DNA of 64,000 nt from Prosopocoilus inquinatus (taxonomy: Eukaryota > Arthropoda > Insecta > Coleoptera > Lucanidae). The notes below the pieces were generated by a model. It had not been told where the DNA came from, did not search any database, and was given only the letters and a program-made list of their open reading frames with translations. The stretch lies in assembly GCA_036172665.1 (NCBI GenBank), contig CM069873.1, positions 39,712,001-39,776,000 on the forward strand, in the 5' to 3' direction. Shown here piece by piece: positions 1 to 11,214 of this stretch (the stretch's first letter is position 1; each line of letters starts with the position of its first letter). Both the position numbers and the translations under genes were made by a program.

Positions 1-20
1 TTTATGAACTGCTAGCTGTT

Positions 21-63
21 ATTGGTAAATCGATGACTGTTGTCAATAATCTCCTACCTGTCA
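21..63 (+). repeat. short repeat, inverted partner at 6,763-6,806
   Basis: About 43 bases that begin with ATTGGTAAAT and end with TCTCCTACCTGTCATTT recur in inverted orientation at 6,763-6,806, and a shorter diverged form lies near 7,690-7,735. The two copies bracket 6.7 kb. Similarity does not clearly extend inward, so they may be ends of a decayed element or just dispersed copies of one family. Confidence 0.55.
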
Positions 64-1190
64 TTTAACTGTTATTTAAACATGTTACTGTTATTTGTTG
101 AATTTTTCTCGAAAAATATTTTTAATGTTGATTTCTTATCGATTTTTTCTTCGTATAGAACTCTTGAACCTACACTTGATTTGATGAAACACAAAAACAA
201 TCTTTGTCAAACCAAAACACATTTTGTATAAAACCAAAAATTATTTGAAACTTCTACATATGATTTATTATGAGCATGAGTGTTTTGTTTATTTCATTAA
301 AAAATTATTTTGACGTTACGATGAGGATTAGTACAAAAACAATAGGTGAAATTCTCCTGAAATATTTTCAAGATATTGACCGTGTCTGTGTTAAGAGTCA
401 TCAGATGAAACAATTTCTAGAAAAGTATTTTTAAAACAGGATCTGAATATAATAAATTTACAACTTGAAGCTCCGAAATCAGAAATAAAAACCGATTTCC
501 CGTGGTCGTATCATTATACAAATTATTGTTATTTTACTTGAAATACTTTAAATATGTTACGTAATTTTTGACGCAAAAACATGCTTAAAAGTGATAATTT
601 AGTTTATTATTAGTACTATAGTTTGTTTTTAAACTAAAAGGAATGATAGTTGTCGCCCTCCAGTAGGTAGAATGACACTGTAAAACTAAATCAGAAATCA
701 ATTAGGCTTGCTTAGAAAGTTTGCAAATTATTAAAGCAACCAGTTTTAGCAACAAATTTGCTTACTGGTTTAGAACTTAACTGAAATACTCACATGAATT
801 ATGAAAAATATTAATTCTTACGAACAGATAAAACAGCGACACCCTACTATCGTTTTTTGACCTAACATTGCAAAATCAAAAACAATTTGGAACAAAAAAC
901 GTTAATTCTTACATATAAAATAGCGACATCTTACTATCGCTTTTTGCACAAAATTTTTCTAAAATTGTTAATTCTTACCTTTAAATTGAAGAATGGTGTG
1001 AAACTGGATGTTAAAAATGAATATAGTTCCATACAAAATGTCAAGTTATATTTTTCGTCTATTTCACCGTGCAAAAACTACACTTAATAATACCTATAAT
1101 TTGTATTCATATCATTTCTACATATTTTATACTGTTTTAATTCTTAAGTATATCCTTACAATTTAAATTTTAGATTTTGATAAGCACATA
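64..1190. other. AT-rich non-coding stretch, nothing recognised
   Basis: No protein family is recognisable in either strand. Two short related patches near 820-865 and 905-960 contain a 'cttactatcgctttttg' type motif. The same motif returns in the hairpin at 16,671-16,745, so these are probably scraps of one repeat family. Confidence 0.4.
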
Positions 1191-1203
1191 TTTTCTATTT
1201 TAT

Positions 1204-1330
1204 ATGAAATGTATGCTCAATTTCAGCAATCTGTACAGCCTTTGGTAATGTGTTTCAGTTTTTCAAAATTTAAAGATTTAACACCATTACTCCTTATTGA
1301 TTGTAGCGGACAGAACAAGTTTCCTAAAGC
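1204..1330 (+). pseudogene. fragment of unrecognised protein family, copy 1
   Basis: A short open stretch starts MYAQFQQSVQPLVM, continues FSFSKFKDLTPLL and then IDCSGQN before a stop. The same residues in the same frame occur on the minus strand at 5,013-5,331 (copy 2, MYAQFQQSVKP...FKDLTPLI). Synonymous-looking differences between copies argue that the ancestor was coding. I do not recognise the family with confidence. It is likely a piece of a mobile or viral-like element, because the copies are inverted and surrounded by dispersed repeats. Confidence 0.35.
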
Positions 1331-1339
1331 GGGGATGTG

Positions 1340-1975
1340 AACGTCTTACAAATGTAAAAATGTTCTAAGTTATAAAAAAAATGAAAAATAATATTTTATT
1401 ATTAAGATACCTGTTTCGGAACAATAAGTGTGTATCAAGTGTAGCTAAAATAATTTTTGAAGATTAACTGAATTTGGGAAGTGAAAAAATGTTAAATAAA
1501 ATTTTAAAAACTTGTAATAATGCTTTTATTTATTTATACTTTATATTCATAATGAATTTTTTGGCTACAAAAAAGGTCCGCATCATCGTCATAGACAGAC
1601 AGATAAATTCAGGCAATGCGGGTGCTGGAGGAGGAAATATCTTCTAATCCAAAATCGTTATCTTTGAATTTCTTTTCTTTTTCTTTTCTTCGTGCCATTT
1701 AATTTTCTTTTTTTGCGGTTCATCATCTTCTAATGCTTTGACATTTTCCTCGGTTCCCAAATTAAATTGAAACTTCGTGACTGCTTCTTCTAGGAGAGGT
1801 AAATCATCTTCATTTTCCAAATTCAATCGAACGCAATGGGGAGATTTCCTAGTTTGTTTCTTAATGTTTCACCTCTTGGTAAGAGAAACAAGCACGCCTC
1901 TATTACCACGGATTTTGATACTCTTTACACCAAACCTAACAATAAAAGAAAAACAAAATTTATAAACTGACGAAT
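1340..1975. other. no recognised gene; small lysine-rich ORF on minus strand
   Basis: A 60-residue minus-strand reading frame at 1,644-1,826 is acidic at the start and lysine-rich at the end (PQKKKIKWHEEKKKK). It could be the last exon of an unknown gene or chance in AT-rich DNA. No splice partner or homologous copy is visible here. Confidence 0.2.
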
Positions 1976-2330
1976 TTTTTTTTTTCGTACCATTCTAGCC
2001 CCCCCCCCCCCCAAGCTTTCTCAGCTTGTCGGGGAGGCGCGTGGCTAGTTATTCTTATTGCCGTTTGCGGCTGCGGCCGTCTTCTTACAGTTGTTATTTC
2101 TCCTTCGGCATTCGCCTTACAAACTGGGAAAACGCAGAAAACCCAATTTGAAGGAGCCGGTAAGAATCCGAAACATCATCCGACACATAAGTACTCTATC
2201 TCTCATATAGAATCCATATGCACCAGGAAAAGATTCGATCTCTCGCCTAATACTTGCCCGGCCCAGTGTCAAACGCTTTCTCAGAGCGCTCAACCAACTC
2301 GGCTATGCAACTACTAATTAATTAAATTGA
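1976..2330 (-). mobile_element. tRNA-derived SINE
   Basis: Read on the minus strand, the element begins near 2,325 with a tRNA-like head. TAGCCGAGTTGG matches the pol III A box, followed about 60 bases later by GAGATCGAATCTT, close to the B box GGTTCGANTCC. A GC-rich body follows, then a G run (14 C on the plus strand, near 2,000) and an A-rich tail at 1,975-1,986. This order (A box, B box, unrelated body, A tail) is that of a tRNA-derived SINE. It is not a working tRNA gene, since no complete cloverleaf follows. Target-site duplications are not clear. Confidence 0.7.
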
Positions 2331-2339
2331 AAATTTACC

Positions 2340-3330
2340 TGAATAATTGTTTTAATATAACGTAGAGCATTTTCACCGTGAGATTTTCTGGTTCTTTTAT
2401 TTCAATGAGTAAAGAGCTGGGTATAATAGCCATCTCTTACAGCCGTACTGTGCACACAAGAAAATTTTTTCTAGAATAAAACCGTTAAATTCTGTTTAAT
2501 TAATATATATTTTAAAAATGTATACATATGCATTTTATTTCTTATGTCAGCATCTATTAAACATATACCAATTAATTAATAACTTTACAAATTATTGTCA
2601 CGTTAAAAAATTATTTTCTGAAATCGTTTCTTACTTTTAGTTTTACACAAAATGCAACACGAATATTTTATATTTGTTTACTTAGCATTCCACAAATACA
2701 TCACGTCAATACAGTCATCGTCTCAGACTTAATCGTCGCCTTTTGCCGACGAAGTTTGCTTTTGCTTGCAGAAATTCTTATGAAAAAACAAATTGTAATT
2801 AAAAATGTATAAATAATATCTACGTTTCACTGAAGAACGTACGCTAACCTACGTGGACACTAGCGATAAATTAATTTAGATTTATTGCGAAAGTAAATCT
2901 CAGTGCATGAGATCAAGTTCCACTAGTTCAGTTTACGACAGTTTGTTTCAGGAACTAAATGATTTTTAGTGTAAACAATAAATAGTGTTCTCTCAGAGAT
3001 AAAGAATTTATTTCAAAACGTGTTGGAAATTGGAAGCGAGAGTTGTCATTTTTATATCCTTTAATAAGGGCGGAGAAGAAGTCTTCGTCAAAAAGATGAA
3101 ACATTTTCTATAATTACTCACTGGAAGTGTATCCTTAATAATTATGGAAGGTAAAATGTAAACAATATGGAAACAGAATTAAAAAGAAAAAACAAAATGC
3201 ATTGAAAGAATTAGCTACAAAGTTTAATGCAAAAGAAAGTGAAACAACTAGTATGTTAACAATCTGCAAGCATCTCAAAACAAAATTATCTCCTGTTCTT
3301 AATAATCCATACAACAATAGCTGGTTTCTT
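2340..3330. other. AT-rich non-coding stretch, nothing recognised
   Basis: No reading frame with family resemblance, no paired repeats and no RNA gene were seen. Confidence 0.35.
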
Positions 3331-3339
3331 TTATTCATA

Positions 3340-3640
3340 AAATCTAAGGTGTTTTATATACATTTTTACATATTCTACTACAGAAACAATTGTTTGTCAT
3401 GTATTTTCAAATACACCAGACAACACCAGACATCTTACATTAAATAAATAAAATTGTTTCGGAAAACAAAAAAAAAACCGTTGTCGCCTCAAATTGTGCC
3501 CGATAGTTTGGTCACATCTTGGATAGTAAATTTGTTGACCTATTAATTGTGCATTACGATCACCGCACATTATCATGTAATCGTCAACGGAGATAATAAC
3601 TGCTCTTATTTCTTTTTTCTGCTGATTCGTTTTCACTTCT
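3340..3640 (-). repeat. dispersed repeat, inverted copy at about 9,265-9,470
   Basis: The reverse complement of this stretch aligns along about 200 bases with 9,265-9,470. Shared patches include ATGTCTGGTGTATTTGAAAA-like sequence, 'acaacggtttttt' and 'gcacaattaat'. Divergence is high and indels are frequent, so the insertions are old. On the minus strand, part of both copies reads as a low-similarity protein (NAQLIGQ), but no family is recognised. Confidence 0.5.
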
Positions 3641-3800
3641 TTCCAAATTTTATTTATCCAAATTATATTCCACCTTTTTCACCTTATTTTGTACAATCAC
3701 TTCTCTTTTTCCCTTTATCAAATTGTACTATGTATAAGTTAATTCTCACTGTTAAAATGCATTGTTTCTTTCTATGCATTTGTTTTTCCATGTTCGTTTT
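3590..3800. repeat. dispersed repeat, inverted copy at about 4,480-4,660
   Basis: The reverse complement of 3,590-3,800 matches 4,480-4,660: both carry 'catggaaaaa(t/c)aaatgcatagaaagaaa' near one end and 'cgaatcagcagaaaaaa' near the other. The pair forms an imperfect inverted repeat of about 200 bp arms with a 680-bp spacer. Confidence 0.55.
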
Positions 3801-4275
3801 TGGTTTATGAACGAATTAATAAATAAAGGGCATTTACCTACAAAAATGATTTCTTACATGTGAGGTCGGGAGAAAAATGAACAAAACACTTTTTTACTGT
3901 TGATAACTGAATTATCTGTTTTTTCAATTTTTTTAAATAATTGATCTGTGAGACAAAGTGTACATTTTCACCTCGGTATATCGGTTTCTCCTTTACATTT
4001 AAGGCAAACGTGTTTCGTTGGACAGGACATTATTTTTTTAGATTTTTTTTTTTACCTCATTCGCTTGAAGATAATCAATCTTTAATTAAATGAAGACTCA
4101 AATAAAAGAAAATTTTTCGTAAAAATTAAAACACGGTTAATCGTTTGTAAAACAGCAATTATTGTTGTTGTTTACGAAAATAGGTTTTGATTTTTCTTTT
4201 CTTTTTGCTGGCAAAAGTCACTTGTTTTGTTTAATCAAACATGTTTAATCTGAAGGCAGATCATCTGACCAATCT

Positions 4276-4350
4276 TAATTACAGACAATATTTCTTATGC
4301 AAAAAATTATAAAACGATCCTATTTTTATAAAATTGCAAGCGAACCGTAA
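4276..4350 (+). repeat. direct repeat with 9,635-9,710
   Basis: Both positions share 'cttaattaca', 'tatttcttatgcaaaaaa' and 'aaaattgcaagcgaaccg' in the same order. With the repeats at 3,340 and 9,265 this suggests that 3.3-4.4 kb and 9.2-9.7 kb are remnants of the same family. Confidence 0.5.
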
Positions 4351-4669
4351 ATATCCTCTTCAAACCTTGGATGTCAGAAGATATTTTCAGACCCAAACTT
4401 ATCGCTGACGCATATTATTATATATATATTTGTCATATTAATGTCCCTTTAATACGTTCGTTCATTCATAAATCAAACACGAACATGGAAAAATAAATGC
4501 ATAGAAAGAAACGATGCTTTTTAACAGCACGAGTCAACTCATACATACTACAAATTGATAAAGCGAAAAGAGAGGGTGACAAAAGTGGAATACCATTTGG
4601 ATAAATTCAGTTTTGAAAAATGAAAACGAATCAGCAGAAAAAAATAAGACCAGTTATTATTCTCTGTAA

Positions 4670-5012
4670 CATACGCAAAATGTATTTTTTAGCTTTTCAA
4701 ACATTTTTCTGATTTGCAGCAAAAGAATACCATTCTGTTTTAAAAGGTCATGACCGTTCTCGAAAACTAGACCTGTTCATACATGTTCACAAATTATTTC
4801 ACCTTTCTTTTTCTTGAGAAGAATCAAACATATAGACGTAAAAATTAAAAAAAAAAAACATATTTGATTAGTATTGCATATTATAGTATTAATGAATACA
4901 ATCTAGCAAAATTGTAAACATTAAATTTATGTATTTTATGATATTACTAGTTGCTTGACAAGTGTATTACCAACTGTAGACCTACACAATAAATATACTA
5001 TTATTATTATTA
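4670..5012. other. no gene; (ATT)n microsatellite at the end
   Basis: Nothing coding is seen. A short (ATT)n run lies at about 4,998-5,020. Confidence 0.4.
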
Positions 5013-5331
5013 TTATTTAAAATAATTTTTATCGTATGCTTTGCTATTTACCAACATTTGTTGTTTTAAATGACAGATATTAACGTAGCAGCATTCCAAT
5101 AAAGTTTTGCTGAATTTGCGTTTAGAGTTTATTGACTCGACAATACTACTCAATGTTTCTGTATGAAGAAGAAAAAACACACTTGTAGTCAGCTCCCTGT
5201 CGGCTACAATCAATGGAGTTAAATCTTTAAATATTGAAAAACTGAAATACATTACGAAAGGCTTTACAGATTGCTGAAATTGAGCATACATTTCATATAA
5301 AATAGAAAATTTGTGTTTATCAAAATCTAAA
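5013..5331 (-). pseudogene. fragment of unrecognised protein family, copy 2
   Basis: A 92-residue reading frame, the best preserved of three copies. Its start (MYAQFQQSVKPFVM, FKDLTPLI) matches copy 1 at 1,204. Its second half (SIVESIN, LLECC, LLxNSK...KNYF) matches copy 3 at 7,418-7,665. Retention of the same frame among diverged copies suggests real coding ancestry. No signal peptide, membrane segment or known catalytic motif is visible. The function is not known. Confidence 0.4.
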
Positions 5332-5762
5332 ACTTAAATTGTCATAAGGATATACTCAAAAAATTTTTGAAAATCATTTCTACATGCTTAACATTTCTAA
5401 TTCTAGATCATTCGAGCGTTACACACAGTCATCATTCGCACCACATCAGAACAATTCCTAATTTTTAATTGAAACAGATCTCAATATATTTCTTAAATAA
5501 AAAAAAATTAAAAAGGAAACATCTTTCTGTTAAAACGAACGTGAAATAAAATTAAATTCTAACAAAGCGTCTTATCATTTTCTTGATCCTCGTCTGCAGT
5601 CAAGGGACTTGAAATGTAATTATCCTCAATTTCATCGTTTTATGGGCTTAAATAAAAAATAATAATCAAAAGTTACATTCTAAATTAGTATTTTAATTTT
5701 AAAAATTTTAAAAATCCTGGAAAATCCTGAAAATTTTTTTTTAGGATTTTTAGGTTTTTACG

Positions 5763-6150
5763 TATCAAATAACAGGGAATTATATACTTATTTATTCGTT
5801 AGAATAAGAAGTTTTTTCGGGCCTTCGGACAATTTATATCCGCATTTCCGTGTTGTTTGGTTAGCTCTTGTTTGTAAGGTTTTCTGACTGTTAATTTTGG
5901 GTGATCGCATAATTTTTTTTCGATTTATACATAACATATTTAGTTTATTGTTAGATATCAAGTAACAGGGAATTATATACTTATTTATTCGTTAGAATAA
6001 GAAGTTTTTTCGGGTCTTTGGACCATTTATTTCCGGATTTCCGTGTTGTTTGGTCCGCTCTTGTTTGTAAGGTTTTCTGACAGTTAATTTTGGATGTTCA
6101 CATAATTTTTTTTCCCGATTTATACATTAACATAAACATATACAGTTTAG
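5763..6150 (+). repeat. tandem duplication, two units of about 193 bp
   Basis: Two consecutive copies start with 'tatcaa(a/g)taacagggaatta' at 5,763 and 5,956, and share 'gttttttcgggtctt' and 'ccgtgttgtttgg' further in. They differ by scattered substitutions and small indels, so the duplication is not recent. The second copy runs into the hammerhead-like motif. Confidence 0.75.
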
Positions 6151-6192
6151 CGTAGTGAAGATGGCAGCTTAGCTGCCGAAATACGTATCTAC
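6147..6192 (+). ncRNA. hammerhead-ribozyme-like motif
   Basis: GTAG is followed by TGAAGA at 6,156-6,161. A perfect 6-bp stem follows (GGCAGC/GCTGCC, 6,163-6,177, TTA loop), then GAAA at 6,178-6,181 and a CTAC that can pair with the GTAG. This is the order of a type I hammerhead core, except that the first core base, C in the consensus CUGANGA, is G here. Penelope-like retroelements and retrozymes carry such motifs. Activity is doubtful because of the core change. Confidence 0.4.
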
Positions 6193-6762
6193 AGGTATAA
6201 AACTTAGTGTGGGCGGAGGTTAATTTCAATTATCTCTTAAACCACAGTCTCCTTTACTATTTTAGTTTTAACTGGTAAATAACAGGTAAAAGTTTATTAA
6301 TATTATATTTTATTAGAACTTGTATAATATCCATGTTTCTTTTGTTGAAAGACACACTGATATTATAGAAAGCTCTTTTTACCTAAATTATTTTCTCGTC
6401 ATTCTTATACTTAAAGTATTTTTCGAATTATTTCTGTCATTTCATTTAAGATTGACGCAATCTGCTATTCTATGTAGTTTTCTTGTTGAAAGGTACATTG
6501 ATATTTTCAGGAAGATCTAATAAAATATAAGAGATTTTTTTAACATTTAAAAGATTGCGCATACGTACAATTATTTTTTTTTTTAATTCACAAGAACGAG
6601 AACTCTCAAATCATTTAGAGTTTAGAGAACGTCAAGCATAAAAGAAAATAATTTTCAATTTTGACGTCATTAAACTGCGTCAAAACACACATTGTTTTAC
6701 TTCCTCGTTATAAAAGTCAACTTCAGAACAGTTATTCTGCGCAGTTTTTATTTTTACACAAA
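6193..6762. other. no recognised feature
   Basis: AT-rich sequence without recognisable coding content. A short pair ('tgttgaaagacacactgatat' and 'tgttgaaaggtacattgatat', near 6,340 and 6,483) suggests local repeat decay. Confidence 0.3.
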
Positions 6763-6806
6763 TAACAGGTAGGAGATTATTCATAACAGTTATCAATTTA
6801 CCAATA
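6763..6806 (-). repeat. inverted partner of 21-63
   Basis: The reverse complement begins TTTATTGGTAAATTGATAAC and ends with CTCCTACCTGTTATT, matching 21-63 with a few substitutions. Confidence 0.55.
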
Positions 6807-7415
6807 AAAAATAAAAGATATAAGTATCAATGTAATATATACCGAGTAAACATTGTACTGAATTCTAATATACACTGAGAATCTTATATAACACTGCACA
6901 TAGTAATTATTATCAATGGAAGCTTTATTACATTATTTCCAAATTTATTTTATTCGCTATGGTTACCGTGCGTTGTTAGTAATGACGCTACTGATTTTGA
7001 ATTGTCATATTGAATTAAATTGTTCTTTCGATTTATTGTAAAATGTATACAACCGCCTAAAAAGTGGATATGTAGGTACACTTTATTCTCAAATGGAGCT
7101 TCATTGACGTCTTTGCGTTATTTGCTGCCAAATTTCCAGATAGATAAATTATTCCCTTCCTTAACACTTCCTATGTGCAACTTGTAAACGATTCAGCATT
7201 AAGAATTAAATAGTAACTATAGCAAGGTAATGTTAAAACCCCTATGTGCAATTTTATATGATTCAGAAATGTATTATCTGATCACTTAATTTTCGTCTAT
7301 GTGCAATGTTACAAGATTGTCACTGTATGTACATGTGCTTGCTATTACCGTTTACTCATTCTAACAATATTTCGAAATTCGTACGCTCCTCTATTATAAT
7401 ACTTCCCCGCGTGTT
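6807..7415. other. no recognised feature
   Basis: Three loosely related 'ctatgtgcaa' phrases (about 7,170, 7,240 and 7,293) form a degenerate short repeat. No gene is seen. Confidence 0.3.
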
Positions 7416-7417
7416 TA

Positions 7418-7665
7418 CTAGCAGTTAAAAAAAGAAATAATAATATTGAGTAGTTTCCACCGTTTCTTGTGTGCTGCCTGTTCTAAAATTTCACTTACTG
7501 AAAAATAGTTTTTATTTTCCGTTTTACTATTTAGCAACGTTTCTAAATTTAATGACACATGCTGACGCAGGCGACATTCTAATACATTTTTTTCTAAATG
7601 TGCATAGTTTATTGACTCGACAATACTATACAATATTTCTGAATGAAGAAGAAAAACACATTAAT
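7418..7665 (-). pseudogene. fragment of unrecognised protein family, copy 3
   Basis: A 71-residue minus-strand frame with SIVESIN, VLEC, LLNSK and KNYF in the order seen in copy 2 (5,013-5,331). At DNA level 7,495-7,665 is a direct repeat of 5,020-5,195, sharing 'tttattgactcgacaatact'. A more distant relative of the same stretch ('ttttgctgaat', 'ttcattgactcg') lies near 50,430-50,480. The family remains unidentified. Confidence 0.35.
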
Positions 7666-7689
7666 TTCAAATGCAGCGAAAAAACTTCT

Positions 7690-7785
7690 TTTAAAGAGAG
7701 ATTATTGATAACAGTCAACAATTTACCAATAAAATTACTCAGAAATGTCTCAAAATTAATATCTGAAGCACTTAAATGCACTTAA
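7690..7785 (+). repeat. direct repeat with about 8,270-8,345
   Basis: Both copies share 'caat(a)aaaattac', 'ctcaaaattaatatctgaag' and 'gcactta'. The beginning (7,690-7,735) also resembles the 21-63 repeat in reverse orientation. Confidence 0.55.
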
Positions 7786-8349
7786 AGTAAGAATCTTTTC
7801 CCAGAACATTTTCAAATACTGCTGTGCTTAGGTTGAATCATCCTAAATGCAGAAGAATAAATCTTTTGACATTAATAAAATATTATGAATTTTGCGAAAT
7901 TGTGTGTCTGACATTTTTCCGTTTTAATTATACATGTCTCTAAAACCTCTAAGGTATATGGAAAACCTGGACAAATCGGTCCAAATATATAATAATGTGT
8001 AGGGCCTTCCGTTAGAAATAAATATATTTTATACCCAAGAAACTAAACACTTTGTAAAGGGCCAAGTGCTTCGCGAAACATCTTGCTGACTCGTCGATTT
8101 AAAAGTGTGATCGACCGAGGGGCGTTCGAGTTGACTATTTTAAATTACGGAAGAAAAAAGAATTCTTAATACAGTTTCCTGTAATATCAATGTTTCCTTA
8201 TAATCAATTCGATTTTTTTTATCTTGTTTTTCAAGTGTTTAATTCTTTTCAAAAATTTTTATATTTTATAAGAGTAATCAATTTAGCAATAAAATTACAC
8301 AAAAATGCCTCAAAATTAATATCTGAAGCACTTACGTACGTAAGTACGT

Positions 8350-9264
8350 AGTAAATTGAAATTTCAATTCTTATAAAATAAATCTTCTCAAAAGTTGAAT
8401 AACCAAATAAATCATTTTGAACCTGAAAGTAGTGTAAAATTATCAATAAAAGTTACGGTTTGCAATTATAAATTCACAATGCAGTATTTCTTATTTTTTT
8501 TTTAGTTCCTGTTCCTTCGTTAGCGTTAAATTTTAAGCATTTTGATTTCGTGAAGTACGTAAGGTTCTGCTAATTGGTTTTAAAATTTTGAGAAAATATA
8601 ATTTTATATTGTTGGATTTCTTATTTCAACTCAACGAATTTGACTTATATTTTTATTTCTCCAGAAAATATAAACTTCCGCTTATTTTTCAAAAATTAAT
8701 TAAACGAGAATCTCATTCTGTAAAACGACAGTTATTTATTAATTTATTTTTTTCTAAAATATCATACACTCTTCTGACCCAACCGGATGTAATTACTTGT
8801 TTTGTTCGAACATGTTGAATCCTGTCTTTGCAGGTAAATGACCTCTTTCTTTTCTTTTTCTTTTATTGTAATGCCGATGTTTTAAAAAAGTCAAAAAACG
8901 AATTACTTAACCACACAACAGTTTCAATTATTTACAGTTGCTCAAAGATAACTTTATCAGGTAAGCTTTTCAATATTTTTCTTTTTCCTATCTTTACAAT
9001 TATATTTCTTCCTATTTGTAATCGCAAACGAACAACACCTACCACAGAAAAATTTAAATTTAACTACACCTTCGAAAGAATCAACCAAAGCTGCTGTCTA
9101 CGATTTAGGAAGAGCATAGGTAATAACATAGGCCCAGCAAGAGACAAAGAAAGTATCAATGTTGAGATAAAAAAAAATTCAACTACCTATGTAGCACCAA
9201 GATTGCATTGAAAAAATTTTACGGACGTTGGAGCAAACATCATCGATGAAGAACATCGTGCTAC
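8350..9264. other. no recognised feature
   Basis: Long open frames exist (for example 8,828-9,211 on the plus strand), but the composition is low complexity. I see no family resemblance. Confidence 0.3.
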
Positions 9265-9819
9265 ATTTTAACCATTCCGACGATACAAGATAGTGTACGG
9301 TGCTCGTAATACACAATTAATCGGTCAAGTGACCGAACTATCGTGAACAATTCGACGTGACAACGGTTTTTTGCAAACAATTTTAATTATTTAACATAAG
9401 ATGTTTGGTGTATTTGAAAATACATGACAATTATTTCTGTTGTAGAATATGTAAAAATGTACATTTAGCTTTTTCTTTAAAGAAATATATAAATAAATAG
9501 ACAGTTTATCTACAGCGAAAATTTTTATCATTTTCTCTCCTGACTTGCCCTAAGGTAAAATTGCAACGTGGCGTCGTTCAGTCATTGCTCGAACAAGAAA
9601 GAATTGCTGACATTGCTTCTGAAATACCACACTTACGAATCTTAATTACAAGCAGTATTTCTTATGCAAAAAAACGAACATATTATTACAAAATTGCAAG
9701 CGAACCGAGTTTACTTCTTTCTTTCGAAATTTAAAGATTTTTAATTTAGTTTATAAACTATTGATGTTTACGTATTATTTAGTTGTATAACGTTTTGCAG
9801 TTTCATAAAAATACTTAAA

Positions 9820-9970
9820 TGGCAATTACAAAGAGTACACGTAATTTATTTTCATAAGTTCTTTGATGGGAGAGAAGCGTTATTAAAAATATTATTTTCT
9901 TGTAATATTTACAGAAATAAATGTAGAAAATTTCAAAAAGAAAAATTTAAGCAAGCTTGCACTTTGACAA
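9820..9970 (+). repeat. direct repeat with about 50,239-50,390
   Basis: The two loci share 'caattacaaagagtacacgt', 'cataagttctttgatggga' and 'aagcaagcttgcactttgac' in order, about 40 kb apart. This is a dispersed repeat of unknown class. A (CA)n-rich run follows here at 9,971-9,992. Confidence 0.7.
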
Positions 9971-10007
9971 ACACACACACGCACACGCACACGTTCATTA
10001 ATAAAAA

Positions 10008-10185
10008 GTAACACAAATTGTAGTTAGAATGAAGACGGAAACAAATTGTAGCAAATATTCGCACAATTGTCGGACTATTTACTAGAATTGTGCTAATATT
10101 TACTACAATTGTGTTAATATCTGTTACAATTTGTTTCTGTATTTATTCTGACTACAATTTGTGTTATTTTTTACTATTGATTTTT
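10008..10185. repeat. imperfect palindromic MITE-like repeat
   Basis: The left half (AACACAAATTGTAGT, GAAACAAATTGTA, CACAATT) is repeated as a reverse complement in the right half (ACTACAATTTGTGTT, TACAATTTGTTTC). An extra internal unit (TACAATTGTG) makes the right half longer. The transcript could fold as a long hairpin. No coding capacity. Confidence 0.6.
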
Positions 10186-10189
10186 CTCT

Positions 10190-10965
10190 GTGTATAAGAA
10201 GCTGCGAACTAATTATCTTTTAGTATTGAACAATTTCTTGTGTCGGAAAGTTTTGTTTAATTTCGTTGTGAAATGGAACGCAGAACACATACTACCGGAA
10301 GAGATAATCATTCCATTGTATGTATTTTGTCATAGGACCAACGATACCTGTTATTAATATTGGAAACCGTAACCAATATTTATTTATTAGGCTTGCCGCC
10401 GGCCGTACCATAAAAACAGGTCAGCCGGCTAAATGTTGTAAAAGTTCATAATTGCAAATGACGGATATTCGTACGGCCAGTGGTATTTTAATTCGTCTTA
10501 AAACTTTTCGACACCTCTGTACATTGCTTGTACGCACCATCTACAGCTTATGTATGCATTTTTAGTAAGTAGTAATTGTATTTTGAGATTTTTTTATAAA
10601 CTAAATTATAATAAAAATAATCTTACGATTTTAAGTTGAAAATTATATTCACGCATGTTATCTGATTGATTAATTACACTCACTGACTATAGTAACGAAA
10701 GTAACGAGTAACGAATACTTTGTAACGGGTACCGAAATCTAAAGTAACGAATACATGCGAGTACAAATTTTTTAGTTACTTTTACAGCACTACTAGTTTG
10801 TCTTATAACGTCACTATTCTGTGACAAATAAAAAAAAGAAATAAATATTGATTCAAATTTAGCGTTTGATTTGAACCGTAGTCTTACAATAATTCCCTTA
10901 ATATTTCGTTCGGAAAAGTTTTCTGACATGTCTGACTTAGTAAAATTTGTCGCATATTCGAAAAA
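10190..10965. other. no recognised feature
   Basis: There is no recognisable gene. A somewhat GC-richer patch ('cttgccgccggccg') lies near 10,393. Confidence 0.3.
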
Positions 10966-10968
10966 ATA

Positions 10969-11214
10969 TTAGCACCACTTACGCGACCTGAAATGAACTT
11001 TTAGCGCACTCAAGAAAGCATTAGTGGTTAGATCGCTGACCAATTCCAGGTGTACAGCTTTCGTAGACAGGCATACGAACAGCGCAATGTATGCCTTTGT
11101 TGTTCTATTGCCACGTTTTGATTGCAAACGTAAGGATATCGGTCCCCCGTAATGCATCCCGCTGTTTAAAAATGGTGGATTAAATGCTACACGAATAGAG
11201 GGTAAGTCACTCAT
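10969..11214 (-). pseudogene. BEL/Pao integrase fragment
   Basis: An 81-residue minus-strand piece with the integrase core start typical of BEL/Pao elements: a P-x-G start, YGGPI, then TTKAYIALFVC, STKAVHLELVSDLTT and FLSALK. The first catalytic Asp position (expected before Y in 'DYGGP') is H (MHYGGP). The second Asp and the Glu are missing because the piece stops. It overlaps in domain content with the fragment at about 11,580-11,950, so it probably comes from a different BEL copy. Confidence 0.75.

Noticed and set aside
1644..1826. Lysine-rich 60-residue frame as a host gene exon
   Set aside because: Low complexity, no partner exon and no homologous copy.
2240..2330. Functional tRNA gene on the minus strand
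   Set aside because: The A box is good but the B box is degenerate, and no acceptor stem or full cloverleaf is visible. The long body and A tail fit a SINE.
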